Source of the DNA: Alicyclobacillus sp. ALC3
GTDB lineage: Bacteria; Bacillota; Bacilli; Alicyclobacillales; Alicyclobacillaceae
Direction of reading: 5' to 3'
Assembly (NCBI RefSeq): GCF_028751195.1
Contig: NZ_CP066784.1
Location: forward strand, 4,712,001 to 4,776,000
DNA length: 64,000 bases
The notes beneath the pieces are model-generated. The model saw only the letters and a program-made list of their open reading frames with translations. It ran no database searches and was not told the origin of the DNA. A program made the translations under genes and the position numbers. How positions within the stretch are numbered: the first letter of the stretch is position 1; the number at the start of each line of letters is the position of its first letter. This document shows positions 42,789 to 51,085 of the stretch, one piece after another.

Positions 42789-43879
42789 TGGGTGTAGGCA
42801 CCGTCAATCCGGTGGCAGGGGGACGAAGTAAGCGCGTTGGCCACTTTCGTCAACGATTTCAGACTCGCGATCTCGACCATCTAACCGACCATCTGGCGTC
42901 GCTGCTGGAGGCGGGGTTACCCGTGCGACAGGCAGTAATGCACTTGAGCGACCATCCATTGAGTCGGCACATGCAGGATTGGTTAAACCTAGCCACTGTG
43001 TCTATTGAGGAAGGCCGATCTCTGTCCGATGCCTGGCGGTCATGTGCTCCACGCCTGCTGCTGTCGATGGTAGCGGCGGGTGAAGCCACGGGAAACCTTG
43101 CTTCAACACTGCGTGCCTGGAGTACTCACGCACGACTGCGTCGAAAGGCCATCGGCGACATCCTGCGCATGCTTAGTTATCCCGGACTGCTGTCAGGGCT
43201 GATGGCTCTGCTGCTCATCTTTGTCTCCAGAGTGGTAATGCCGATGTTTATTGGGGTCTACGCCTCCCTTGGATTACACCCGAGCGGTGCGACGGCCGTG
43301 GTCGTCAGGATTCTCGATTCAGCACCCCGTTGGACTGTCGGCTTAACTGCAACGATTGCCGTCTTTACGCTCGCTCTACTTGTCGTTAGAACCTCGCGCC
43401 CCGCTCTTTGGTCCAAGCTCTCCAAGTGGCTTCCGGGGCGACAGCTTTGGCGACTCCGGCGAACGTACACCTGGTCTCAATTACTCCGCCTCCACCTCGA
43501 CGCAGGCGTCGCACTGACAGACACGCTCACGGAACTAGCTGACATCCACAACCCTGTGTGGATGCGAAAGGCTGCGACTGAGACGTTGTCCCGCGTAATG
43601 GCCGGACAGCCGCCTGCCCTTGCGTTCACAGGTGACTGGGATCCGCTGTTGACCGTGTTGTTGCGCTGGGCGGAACAGACAGGAGAGATTGGAGCCGCCT
43701 TCGCACGCGTAGAAGCGTATACCCAAGAGGTGTTTGAGGAACGGTTGCGTCGATTGGTACAAGTGCTAGAACCCGCCCTGTTGTTCGTCATGGGAGGACT
43801 TGTCAGTGCCTGCATGTATGTTGTTTACGTTCCGATGTACGACATGATGACGACGGTATCAACTGGACACTGGTCATAA
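42788..43879 (+). CDS. comGB: Competence pilus membrane platform protein ComGB
   Basis: ComGB is the GspF/PilC-type inner membrane platform protein. The 363 residues have two cytoplasmic F domains (about 30-130, with LTDHLASLLEAGLPVRQA, and about 235-335, with LLRLHLDAGVALTDTL) and three membrane segments (about 133-155, 175-200, 335-355). GTG 42788 overlaps the comGA stop by one base, so the two are coupled. Confidence 0.93.
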   Translation: MGVGTVNPVAGGRSKRVGHFRQRFQTRDLDHLTDHLASLLEAGLPVRQAVMHLSDHPLSRHMQDWLNLATVSIEEGRSLSDAWRSCAPRLLLSMVAAGEATGNLASTLRAWSTHARLRRKAIGDILRMLSYPGLLSGLMALLLIFVSRVVMPMFIGVYASLGLHPSGATAVVVRILDSAPRWTVGLTATIAVFTLALLVVRTSRPALWSKLSKWLPGRQLWRLRRTYTWSQLLRLHLDAGVALTDTLTELADIHNPVWMRKAATETLSRVMAGQPPALAFTGDWDPLLTVLLRWAEQTGEIGAAFARVEAYTQEVFEERLRRLVQVLEPALLFVMGGLVSACMYVVYVPMYDMMTTVSTGHWS

Positions 43880-43903
43880 CGCGCATGAAAGGGGTCATCA
43901 CTC

Positions 43904-44338
43904 ATGATGAGCGCACTTTGGCGCCAGTTAGTTTGGACAACGAAGGTTCACCGCAGCGGGCCCACGCTTCGTGAACGCGACTGCAAGCGTGAAGGGGGCT
44001 TTACGCTGATGGAAATGGTCGTCGCCGTTTTCATTGTTGGTGTCATGATTGCTGTTATCACACCCCACTTGCTCGGGGCTGGAAAACAGGCCACAGCTGT
44101 TGCATGCCAGCAGAATGTCAACGCCATTGAATCGGCCTTAACTGAGTACGCTCTCGAAAACGGTTCGCTCCCGACGGGCGACGCTACCACTCAGATGCAA
44201 GCTTTAGTCGACGCGCAGATGTTAGCGGCGATGCCGGGGCAGCCGGCCAATGCGGTCTACACAATTTCAGACCCTGACCCCGACCACATATCAGTCACAT
44301 GTCAAGTGGCACAGACAGGAACCAACGGTGTGCAGTGA
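43904..44338 (+). CDS. comGC: Major competence prepilin ComGC
   Basis: ComGC is the main pilin of the DNA-uptake pilus. The class III prepilin signal is REGG-FTLMEMVVAVFIVG: cleavage after Gly32, Phe at +1 and Glu at +5, followed by the membrane helix. ATG 43904 has AAAGGGG upstream. The leader is 32 residues long with several positive charges, longer than the usual ComGC leader, and no other in-frame start lies closer. The mature part is about 112 residues with two cysteines (ACQQN and TCQVA) that may form a disulfide. Confidence 0.9.
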   Translation: MMSALWRQLVWTTKVHRSGPTLRERDCKREGGFTLMEMVVAVFIVGVMIAVITPHLLGAGKQATAVACQQNVNAIESALTEYALENGSLPTGDATTQMQALVDAQMLAAMPGQPANAVYTISDPDPDHISVTCQVAQTGTNGVQ

Positions 44339-44777
44339 CGCTCGTCATCAAGGCGGTTTTAGTGTCGTTGAGTTGACCGTGGCAATGTTTGTCACTGTGC
44401 TCACGCTTGCGTTGGCGGTGCCTGCGTTCCTGCGCGTGTGGTCCACGCTCCAACTCACAGAGACGAGGCAACTGCTGCTTGACAATCTTCGCTTTGCCCA
44501 GGAGGAAGGACAAAGTTCAGGAACATTCGGCGCTGTGCGGATGGCCAAATACGCGCCACGTTACGGGACGTTTGTCGGTGGGAAGCAGTTGTCAACTACT
44601 GTGTTTGCCCCCGGCATCAATTATGTCGATGGGTACTTGCAAATGCAGAACGGAAATTTGACGTACGACCAATTAGGTAACTGCCAAGTAAGCGGTGTGA
44701 TCAGACTGACGAATGGTGTGCAAGAACTAGACATCACGACGTATATGGGCGCCGGATTAATCTCCCCCGGGGGGTGA
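44328..44777 (+). CDS. comGD: Minor prepilin ComGD-like
   Basis: The prepilin signal is HQGG-FSVVELTVAMFV with Glu at +5. GTG 44328, preceded by CAGGA, gives 149 residues with a short 10-residue leader; the frame is also open inside comGC to 44250. The beta-rich C-terminal part resembles GspH/ComGD minor pilins. It overlaps comGC by 11 bp and comGE by 4 bp. Confidence 0.82.
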   Translation: MCSDARHQGGFSVVELTVAMFVTVLTLALAVPAFLRVWSTLQLTETRQLLLDNLRFAQEEGQSSGTFGAVRMAKYAPRYGTFVGGKQLSTTVFAPGINYVDGYLQMQNGNLTYDQLGNCQVSGVIRLTNGVQELDITTYMGAGLISPGG

Positions 44778-45094
44778 AAAAATTGACAATCACCGAGGTT
44801 GTTGTCTCCGTGTGGCTGTTGTCCGTCATTGGAACTGCTAGCCTGCTCGGGTGGAGCCAGACAGTGTTGGCGACAAAGATGACGTCCGCACAGCGCGCAG
44901 CCGATGACTGCGCCGACAATGCTGCGGAGACTTATTTAGCCGGACAGGTCGCGACATCTGAAACTATGTGGCACGGTTTGACCTGTCAGGTCCAACTTCT
45001 GCCCGCGCAAGACAGTGAGCAGGGGGTGATGACCATTGTGGCGCGTGTGGGTGACACCAGCCAAACGTTGTGGATCCCGCAGCGCGGCTTTTAG
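44774..45094 (+). CDS. comGE: Minor pseudopilin ComGE-like with atypical leader
   Basis: The N-terminus MKKLTITEVVVSVWLLSVIG has a pilin-like hydrophobic helix with Glu at the +5 place relative to Leu4, but the usual Gly at -1 is Lys. GTG 44774 overlaps comGD; however GGGGGGTGA (44768-44776) is spaced 6 nt from TTG 44783, which would give MTITEVVV with Glu at position 5 and no leader. The product has about 103-106 residues. Its position fits ComGE. Confidence 0.7.
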   Translation: MKKLTITEVVVSVWLLSVIGTASLLGWSQTVLATKMTSAQRAADDCADNAAETYLAGQVATSETMWHGLTCQVQLLPAQDSEQGVMTIVARVGDTSQTLWIPQRGF

Positions 45095-45545
45095 CTCGTC
45101 GCGAGAAGGGTTCACGCTGATTGAAGTATCCCTCGCGTTGGTACTATCAACCATCGTCCTTGCGTTGTCCACGAGTCTGATGGTGTCTCTCTGGCGCGCG
45201 GAGAATCGCCTGACCTCGGCAGGTGAAGTGGAGGCAATGTGGGCAAGTGCCCATCGTGTGCTCGCAACCGACGCACATGCCGCGACGTCAGCGACTTTGC
45301 GTTTTGAAAGTCTAATGTTAACGGAGGCAGACGGCATTACCTATCGTTATTTGGCGAATAACCGAGGGCAACTCGTTCGCATTGAAACTGGGGGTGGAAC
45401 TGCAGTCATTGCGACGATGGTGCAGTCTGTTGCGTTCCAGGTGCTGCTTGGTGAAGTTCACGCGTCCATCACGTTTACGGACGGAGAAACGAGGGAAATG
45501 ACGCTATGCACACTGTCAGGTGCTGTATCGTCTTCTCTAGGTTGA
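45036..45545 (+). CDS. comGF: Minor prepilin ComGF-like
   Basis: The prepilin signal is SREG-FTLIEVSLALVLST with cleavage after Gly25 and Glu at +5. GGGGGTGA lies 6-7 nt before TTG 45036, supporting that start and a 25-residue leader. The product has 169 residues and its C-terminal part (ITYRYLANNRGQLVRIE) is typical of ComGF/GspJ-type minor pilins. It overlaps comGE by 59 bp in another frame, so the genes are tightly packed. Confidence 0.8.
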   Translation: MWRVWVTPAKRCGSRSAAFSSSREGFTLIEVSLALVLSTIVLALSTSLMVSLWRAENRLTSAGEVEAMWASAHRVLATDAHAATSATLRFESLMLTEADGITYRYLANNRGQLVRIETGGGTAVIATMVQSVAFQVLLGEVHASITFTDGETREMTLCTLSGAVSSSLG

Positions 45546-45970
45546 AAACGTTAGTTGTCTCGAGCGAGACTCGCTCGGTGTGTTGGCACGCAGTGACACG
45601 AGACTGTGGACATGCTCTCGTGACAACACTTGGCCTCGCACTGTGCAGCGCGGTCATCGCAGGGACACTTCAGACGATGGTCATGTTTCAGGCGCGAACA
45701 CTGCGATTATACGATGCGAGCAGGCAGTCCTTTTGGCTTGCGCGGGGGGCGGCCTTGAGCGTGCTGACGGCACTCGAGAGCAATCCTGCGGCTGTAGGTA
45801 CCACGAGGACCGTCGAAACCGTGGGTGGAGTGGTGAAAGAAAGCGTGTCGTTCGGGAGTTCAGACAATGTCCGGGTGGAAGCCTCTGTGCCCGGCGCTAT
45901 CAACACCGTTGTCTTTTCCTACGACCCAAGCGCAAAGCGAGTCACTCGGTGGCAGGACAACAGCCCGTAA
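45506..45970 (+). CDS. comGG: ComGG/PilX-like pilus component (low conservation)
   Basis: This 154-residue protein follows comGF with a 40-bp overlap. It has one hydrophobic segment (about 38-60, LVTTLGLALCSAVIAGTLQTMVM) and a soluble part, the layout of ComGG and PilX/GspK-type minor pilins, but no clear Gly-Phe cleavage site. GAGGGAA precedes ATG 45506. Position at the end of the comG operon is the main argument. Confidence 0.55.
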   Translation: MHTVRCCIVFSRLKTLVVSSETRSVCWHAVTRDCGHALVTTLGLALCSAVIAGTLQTMVMFQARTLRLYDASRQSFWLARGAALSVLTALESNPAAVGTTRTVETVGGVVKESVSFGSSDNVRVEASVPGAINTVVFSYDPSAKRVTRWQDNSP

Positions 45971-46009
45971 TTGAAGTCTGAAACAGCGTCGTTTCGAGCG
46001 ATCGCGATG

Positions 46010-46018
46010 TGCTATGAT
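46010..46018 (+). promoter_or_regulatory. Extended -10 promoter before aroK
   Basis: TGCTATGAT (TG at 46010-46011, TATGAT at 46013-46018), 32 bp before the aroK start; the -35 is weak. Confidence 0.5.
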
Positions 46019-46050
46019 GTGAGACAAGTCCAAGACAAGCAGGTGACTGT

Positions 46051-46572
46051 GTGTCACACCGTTCGATTGCCTTGATCGGTCCAACGGGAGCCGGGAAAAG
46101 CACCGTTGGATCGGCTCTCGCAGACACTTTGAAATGGCGCTTTATAGACCTCGATACGTACATCGAAGCACGTGTCGGAGCGTCTGTCTCGCAGATCTTT
46201 GCCGAATCCGGCGAGGGTGGATTTCGCGTAGCTGAAAAGTCTGCGCTTGGGGTTGTAACTGAAATGGCTACATCCACACCGCTGATTTGCGCGACGGGCG
46301 GTGGTATCGTAACGACAGAAAGTTGCGTTGCACAGTTGCGCTCGCACTGGTTAGTGATTGCACTGGAAGTCGACGTTGACACGCAGATGCAGCGCTTGCT
46401 CGGGCAAACTTCGGGTCGCCCGCTGCTTGCAAGTGCTGACGACCTTGCAACTCGACTAAGCAATCTGGCAGAGGCGCGAAGCAAATTGTATCGACGGGCA
46501 GCGCACCACGTGATTCAGGTTGACAAGCTCACGCCACAACAAGTCGTGGAAACAATACTCGCTATCCTCTAG
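46051..46572 (+). CDS. aroK: Shikimate kinase
   Basis: AroK phosphorylates shikimate at the 3-hydroxyl in aromatic amino acid synthesis. The 173 residues contain Walker A GPTGAGKST, the shikimate-binding DLDTYIE, the motif ATGGGIV, and the lid region LGQTSGRPLL. AGGTGA precedes GTG 46051. Another shikimate-pathway gene, aroQ, lies 4.5 kb downstream. Shikimate kinase near comG is also found in Bacillus. Confidence 0.95.
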   Translation: MSHRSIALIGPTGAGKSTVGSALADTLKWRFIDLDTYIEARVGASVSQIFAESGEGGFRVAEKSALGVVTEMATSTPLICATGGGIVTTESCVAQLRSHWLVIALEVDVDTQMQRLLGQTSGRPLLASADDLATRLSNLAEARSKLYRRAAHHVIQVDKLTPQQVVETILAIL

Positions 46573-46613
46573 AATTGGATGAGCGTAGCTTTCAGGAGAG
46601 GAGACGACCCTCT

Positions 46614-47534
46614 GTGCAACACATTCGTGAAGTGATTCCCAGTTCGTGGCGGAATCACCCACTTGAATATAAACCAACCGATTTCCGCATCCAGATTCCG
46701 CAACTCGATGAGTGGGGTGTCTCTGACGCAACCATTCGGAGTCAGCAAGCCCTACTTCTTGAGTACGTACGGCAACGCGATATCTGTCAAGCTTGTCGCG
46801 GTTTTAGCAGCTGTGGCAAGGAAGGCGACATGCAGGGTTTTGTGCAGTCGTTAGACCGCTACGGGACTCAACTGACGACAATGGTCAAGCGGTGTACTCC
46901 GTTCAAAGATGCTCAGCTACAACAGAAGGTTAGGCGCTTTGCCGAATTTTCAGGCGCACTTCGCGAAGACGAATCCTTTCGTTTTGAAAACTTTCCAGTG
47001 GAGCAAAGGCGCAAGTATCCAAAGCTAGTGCAGTACGTTGAAGATTTCGCGGAACGCTTCCAACCCGGAGCCGCCATGCAGGGTGTATACGTGTTTGGGC
47101 CTCCGGGCGTGGGCAAAACTCATTTGGTGCTTGCTGTCGTCAATCGCCTTCAGGAACGCGGTGTACCCAGCCTGTTTGTGCGATCGGACTCGCTGTTTGA
47201 CCGTATGCGTCACGAACTTGCAGAGGGGAGAGACCTTGAACCCTATCTCGATATCTACGCGACGGCACCCGTGCTATTGATCGACGAATTTGCTCAGGAA
47301 CGCGCCAACGAGTTTACGATGGAGAAGTTGTTCAGGATTGTGAACCACCGCTTTCACGCCAAACTGCCGACGTGGTTTACCAGCAATTACGCTCCCCCCG
47401 ACATCTACCGAAAGAATGGCGGCGATTTACTCGACACAGTAGCACCGCTACGCAGTCGCATCATGCAGATGTCCAAGCTAGGGAAGATGGATGGCCCAGA
47501 CGCACGGCAACGGAACCTAGAGTCGCTGTTGTAA
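46614..47534 (+). CDS. dnaI: DnaI-like replicative helicase loader
   Basis: DnaI loads the DnaC/DnaB helicase ring onto DNA in Bacilli. This protein has an N-terminal cysteine cluster (CQACRGFSSC and KRCTPF) like the zinc-binding domain of DnaI, then an AAA+ domain with Walker [11 protein letters not shown], Walker B VLLIDEFAQE, sensor I TWFTSNYAP and an arginine-rich end. GTG 46614 (306 residues) is about 10 nt after AGGAGAGGAGA; the frame opens at TTG 46575 without SD. It stands alone, not with dnaB and nrdR, and converges directly on yqhG with no gap. It could be the primary loader or a paralogue. Confidence 0.85.
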   Translation: MQHIREVIPSSWRNHPLEYKPTDFRIQIPQLDEWGVSDATIRSQQALLLEYVRQRDICQACRGFSSCGKEGDMQGFVQSLDRYGTQLTTMVKRCTPFKDAQLQQKVRRFAEFSGALREDESFRFENFPVEQRRKYPKLVQYVEDFAERFQPGAAMQGVYVFGPPGVGKTHLVLAVVNRLQERGVPSLFVRSDSLFDRMRHELAEGRDLEPYLDIYATAPVLLIDEFAQERANEFTMEKLFRIVNHRFHAKLPTWFTSNYAPPDIYRKNGGDLLDTVAPLRSRIMQMSKLGKMDGPDARQRNLESLL

Positions 47535-48434
47535 CTAATGTGTCACGAGGCCAACAAGGGCCGTTTGTTTCATGTCGATCTCGACTTTAGGCGCAACTCT
47601 GTCCCTGACCTGACAAATTTTCGCCTTCATCTCAGCTTCAACAGCAGCTTGCTCATCAGGTGGGATGTCCGGCAAGATACTCATGTAGTACGTGTGCAAT
47701 TGCCGTTCTTCCTTTGCAAGTCGTTCCCATGCGGACTTTGCCCATTCATCGGGGTGGTTGGACACCAATCGTTGCAATAGCCCCGTGATACGATTCCAAG
47801 CTTCGGATAAATTGAGCTTTGCCAACGACAGTAGGCCGGTCGGGTCTGTGGGCTGAAGTGGCAAGTGGCGCACAGTGTCAAAAAAAGACTCAACAACCTG
47901 TCCGTTTTCCAAACAGACGCCTACTGAATGCCACACTTGTTCCACGATGTCACTCCGATACGACACAACGACGTTTTGCAACAACCACGGCACGATGCGA
48001 CCTGTTCGCCCTGCAGGTAACGACACAGCACAGAAGCGGCCTCGTGATTCGGCTGCAGACATAATTCGGTCGAGGCGAAAGCTACCGAGTGTAACGAGTT
48101 CTGCGGTTGGCGGGCGAAAAAACATCTGTTCAATCTCAGAGAACGCCTGTCCCTCTCGCTGGCGGAGCGCCTGTTCACGAAGTCGTTCGTTCTCTCGCGT
48201 CAAGGCCTCGTCAGTGAATGCCATGCGCAGAACAGTGGGAGGGACATTCTGACTAGTCTGTTCAACCCACAGCCAATAGTACGGGCGGTCTGTCAACTCT
48301 TTATCGACATCTCTCGGCAGAGAATACTCACGATACCCCTCTGTGTCATACACGCATGTCGCGCCAGTCGCCTTGAAGAAACCATCACAAAATTTGATGC
48401 GTTCCGCAGGTGTACGCAAGACCGTCTTCGTCAT
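47535..48434 (-). CDS. yqhG: YqhG family protein
   Basis: This 299-residue protein is the YqhG family, always found beside the YqhH helicase in Bacilli; its function is unknown. It is soluble, with a helical mid-region (TRENERLREQALRQREGQ) and a C-terminal acidic helix (DIPPDEQAAVEAEMKAKI). ATG 48434-48432 follows GGAGGTG and overlaps the helicase stop (ATGA), so the two are translationally coupled. Its stop codon abuts the end of dnaI on the other strand. Confidence 0.88.
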   Translation of the reverse strand: MTKTVLRTPAERIKFCDGFFKATGATCVYDTEGYREYSLPRDVDKELTDRPYYWLWVEQTSQNVPPTVLRMAFTDEALTRENERLREQALRQREGQAFSEIEQMFFRPPTAELVTLGSFRLDRIMSAAESRGRFCAVSLPAGRTGRIVPWLLQNVVVSYRSDIVEQVWHSVGVCLENGQVVESFFDTVRHLPLQPTDPTGLLSLAKLNLSEAWNRITGLLQRLVSNHPDEWAKSAWERLAKEERQLHTYYMSILPDIPPDEQAAVEAEMKAKICQVRDRVAPKVEIDMKQTALVGLVTH

Positions 48435-50122
48435 GTCCACACCTCCGAATCACTGCGCAGAGGGGGCGTCTTCAGCACGGAATCGCCAATGGTGCTCAGT
48501 CTCTGATAGAGGTCATCGTCTGACAAACTGGTCATTGCAGCATCGAGAATTCCTTGTTCAAACTTTGTTCCGGCAACCTCGCCGTTAACAATGTAATCGA
48601 GGTCGCCAATCACAAGTTCAAACATCCGGATCTTCTCCTGAAGCAACTGTACAATGTGTGACTCGATTGTGTTATTGGTGGACAGATTCCACACGTGCAC
48701 GTTATGCTTCTGACCCAGACGGTGAATCCGCCCAATCCGCTGCTCCAATCGCATTGGGTTCCAAGGCAAATCGAAGTTAATCATGTTATGGCAGAACTGC
48801 AGGTTAATGCCTTCACCGCCAGACTCCGTGGCGACCAGTACTTGAATGTGCTTGGAGAACAACTCTTTCATCCAGTCCTTCTTTCCCCGTCCAAATCCGC
48901 CACGAAAGGGTACTGCGCTGACTCCGTTTTTCTTCAGCATGTACAGCAAAAAATCCTGAGTGGCTCGGTACTCTGTGAAGACCACGCATTTGTCGTCGAT
49001 GCCTTCGAGCATATGGATGACTTTGTCGACTTTCGTGTACGTTTGAATTTTTTCAGCCAGTCGCAAAAGCTGGTCGATCGCACCGGACGCACCCGGTTGC
49101 TTGGCTCGCTTTTGCATCTTCTCCAGCGTCATCATTGCGGCGTAGGGAGAACTGCAAATCTCTCGCTGCAACGTAATCAGCGGGAGCATCGAAATACGCG
49201 CTTCTTTGCGGTGCGTATACTCCTCACGTAAAAAGGTTTGTACACCGTCGTACAGCGCAAGCTCTTCTGAAGTTAAATCGAGTGGCACGACGGAGACTTG
49301 GCGCGGAGGCAGGTTCGTACCGCCGTCCATGCGCCGGTTGCGAATCATGATGGTCTTGAGTTGTGACTTAAGTGCAGCCGGGTCTTTCGGTGTACGACGC
49401 GACTCCACATGTGCTGCGACAAAATCCTGAGGGTTGCCGAGTGCGCCTGGCTTAAGAAGCGTAATGAGTGTATGGAGTTCACGCAGTTCGTTCTGCATCG
49501 GCGTCGCTGTCAACAGCAACATGTACTTGTTTGGAATCTGGTTTACAACCTGCCAGTTGCGAGTTCGACTGTTTTTCAATTTGTGTGCCTCGTCGACCAC
49601 GACGAGGTCCCATTCGTTCGAGAGAAGTGCTGACCGATGAGGGTCGCGTTTGGCTGTATCGAGTGAAGCGACCAGCACATCGTACTGTGTCCACGACCAC
49701 TCGTTTCGCTGAGCGAAGGCACCCAGGCGAAATTTTTCATTGAGTTCTCGAGTCCACTGCAAGACGAGAGAGGCAGGCGTCAGGACCAACATCTTCCGAG
49801 CGAGACCCCGCAGTTGATATTCCTTCATCACGAGTCCCGCTTCAATTGTTTTACCAAGTCCCACTTCGTCGGCGAGAATGGCACGACCGCGCAAGTCACG
49901 GATAACTCTCGCAGCTGTCTCAATTTGGTGCGGAAGGGGTGTAAAGCCCTGGACGTGTTCCAAGGCTACGAGTTCGTTTATATCGCCTGTAAGTTGCGCG
50001 TGGCAAGCTGTGGCGGCAAGTGTAAAAAGTGACCAGGTCGACTCTGCTTGCTCGTTGCCCGCACTTACTGACGTGAGAAACTGTTCATATGCAGTTCTTA
50101 CGTCATCCGGTTTCCAGACCAC
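48431..50122 (-). CDS. yqhH: SNF2-family DEAD-like helicase YqhH
   Basis: YqhH is a Swi2/Snf2-type ATPase, probably moving along duplex DNA or remodelling protein-DNA or RNA polymerase complexes as RapA does. The 563 residues contain motif I DEVGLGKTIEA, motif II DEAHKLKN, motif III LLTATPMQN, motif V ESGGEGINLQ and motif VI QRIGRIHRLGQ. GTG 50122 has no SD. A strong AGGAGG at 50178-50183 is 7 nt from an in-frame ATC (50170), which would add 16 residues. It forms an operon with yqhG. Confidence 0.93.
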   Translation of the reverse strand: MVWKPDDVRTAYEQFLTSVSAGNEQAESTWSLFTLAATACHAQLTGDINELVALEHVQGFTPLPHQIETAARVIRDLRGRAILADEVGLGKTIEAGLVMKEYQLRGLARKMLVLTPASLVLQWTRELNEKFRLGAFAQRNEWSWTQYDVLVASLDTAKRDPHRSALLSNEWDLVVVDEAHKLKNSRTRNWQVVNQIPNKYMLLLTATPMQNELRELHTLITLLKPGALGNPQDFVAAHVESRRTPKDPAALKSQLKTIMIRNRRMDGGTNLPPRQVSVVPLDLTSEELALYDGVQTFLREEYTHRKEARISMLPLITLQREICSSPYAAMMTLEKMQKRAKQPGASGAIDQLLRLAEKIQTYTKVDKVIHMLEGIDDKCVVFTEYRATQDFLLYMLKKNGVSAVPFRGGFGRGKKDWMKELFSKHIQVLVATESGGEGINLQFCHNMINFDLPWNPMRLEQRIGRIHRLGQKHNVHVWNLSTNNTIESHIVQLLQEKIRMFELVIGDLDYIVNGEVAGTKFEQGILDAAMTSLSDDDLYQRLSTIGDSVLKTPPLRSDSEVWT

Positions 50123-50317
50123 GGGAGGGTGCGGTGTAATGTTGTTCTGAAGTTGTTGTTGGCGCTGGATACGACCGCCTCCTCACCGCACATTCGACAC
50201 TGATTACAGTGTGTGCAGATGTCACGGAAATCTTGCAACGGCAGTCGGGCAGATGTCTTTGTCGTGTGAGTGCAAGGGAACGTACAGTGTGTGGAAACAG
50301 AGAGGAGGATTCGCGAC

Positions 50318-50419
50318 ATGTACGGAAGCTTTGGCGGGTACACCAGATGGGCAGTCGTGTTCCTGATCATTTTTGTTCTGTTTATCCTGTTGGTTCCCTA
50401 TACTGGGGCAGGGTATTAA
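50318..50419 (+). CDS. 33-residue YjcZ/SscA-like small sporulation membrane protein
   Basis: ATG 50318 follows GAGGAGGAT and encodes 33 residues: a short Gly/Tyr-rich start (MYGSFGGYTRW), one hydrophobic helix (AVVFLIIFVLFILLV) and a short tail. This is the pattern of the YjcZ family (including SscA, needed for spore coat assembly in B. subtilis). It is transcribed away from yqhH and its last 38 bp overlap the end of the minus-strand phosphatase gene. Family assignment is by pattern only. Confidence 0.7.
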   Translation: MYGSFGGYTRWAVVFLIIFVLFILLVPYTGAGY

Positions 50420-50981
50420 ATTTCTCCTCAGAGGTTAAGTGACCAGCCCAAGAAATAGACGCCGCGCGCCAGGCTGTTCCGCTCCACGTCAGACGCGTCA
50501 CGGACGTGTTGGCCAAGGGCGGGACATCCTGGTGTCCAAGCGACACCAGCAAATTTCTAATGTATCCTCCGTGGCTCACGGCGAGAAATCGTCCACTTTG
50601 ATAAGCACGTACACTTTCCAGGAATGCCTGTGCACGGCCCGATAAGCTTTCGCTTGATTCCTCGTCGGGTACACCGTGTGGGTAACAAGCGCGAATTTCC
50701 TCTCGCGTCAGCCCCTCCGCACCACCAAACCCACGTTCGCGGAGTCTGGCATCGGTTCGGTACGGCTTTCCGATGGCGTGACTAAGGACATCTGCCGTCT
50801 CTCTCGCTCGGAGCAAATCGCTTGCGTAAAAACCCCTGAAGGGAACGCCTTGTAGCCAACTGGCCAGGCGTACTGACTGGTCTTTTCCATTTGCGTTCAA
50901 CGGAATATCTGACCAACCTTGAATGCGCCCTTCGTGATTCCAATCCGTCTCGCCGTGTCGAACGAGCCACAGAGACAGCAA
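50382..50981 (-). CDS. Histidine phosphatase superfamily protein (phosphoglycerate mutase-like)
   Basis: This 199-residue protein has the catalytic motif LVRHGETDWN with the phospho-histidine H9, the Arg-Glu pair in LRERGFGGAEG, and the second His in AVSHGGYIRN. It belongs to the broad-specificity phosphatase branch (alpha-ribazole phosphatase, PhoE, GpmB-like) and not to true glycolytic mutases; the substrate cannot be told. TTG 50981 follows GGGGGGAGC. It stands as a single gene between divergent units. Confidence 0.88.
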   Translation of the reverse strand: MLSLWLVRHGETDWNHEGRIQGWSDIPLNANGKDQSVRLASWLQGVPFRGFYASDLLRARETADVLSHAIGKPYRTDARLRERGFGGAEGLTREEIRACYPHGVPDEESSESLSGRAQAFLESVRAYQSGRFLAVSHGGYIRNLLVSLGHQDVPPLANTSVTRLTWSGTAWRAASISWAGHLTSEEKFNTLPQYREPTG

Positions 50982-51020
50982 ACTGCTCCCCCCACTCAGT
51001 AAACTACGCCTTCGTCGCAG

Positions 51021-51049
51021 TTTCAGTATATCAACCAGTGTGATACAAT
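51021..51049 (+). promoter_or_regulatory. SigA promoter before aroQ
   Basis: TTTCAG (51021-51026), 17 bp, TACAAT (51044-51049), with extended TGA upstream of the -10; 37 bp before aroQ. Confidence 0.65.
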
Positions 51050-51085
51050 AACAAAGATTTTTGGCTTCTACCGGAGAGGGGACGA

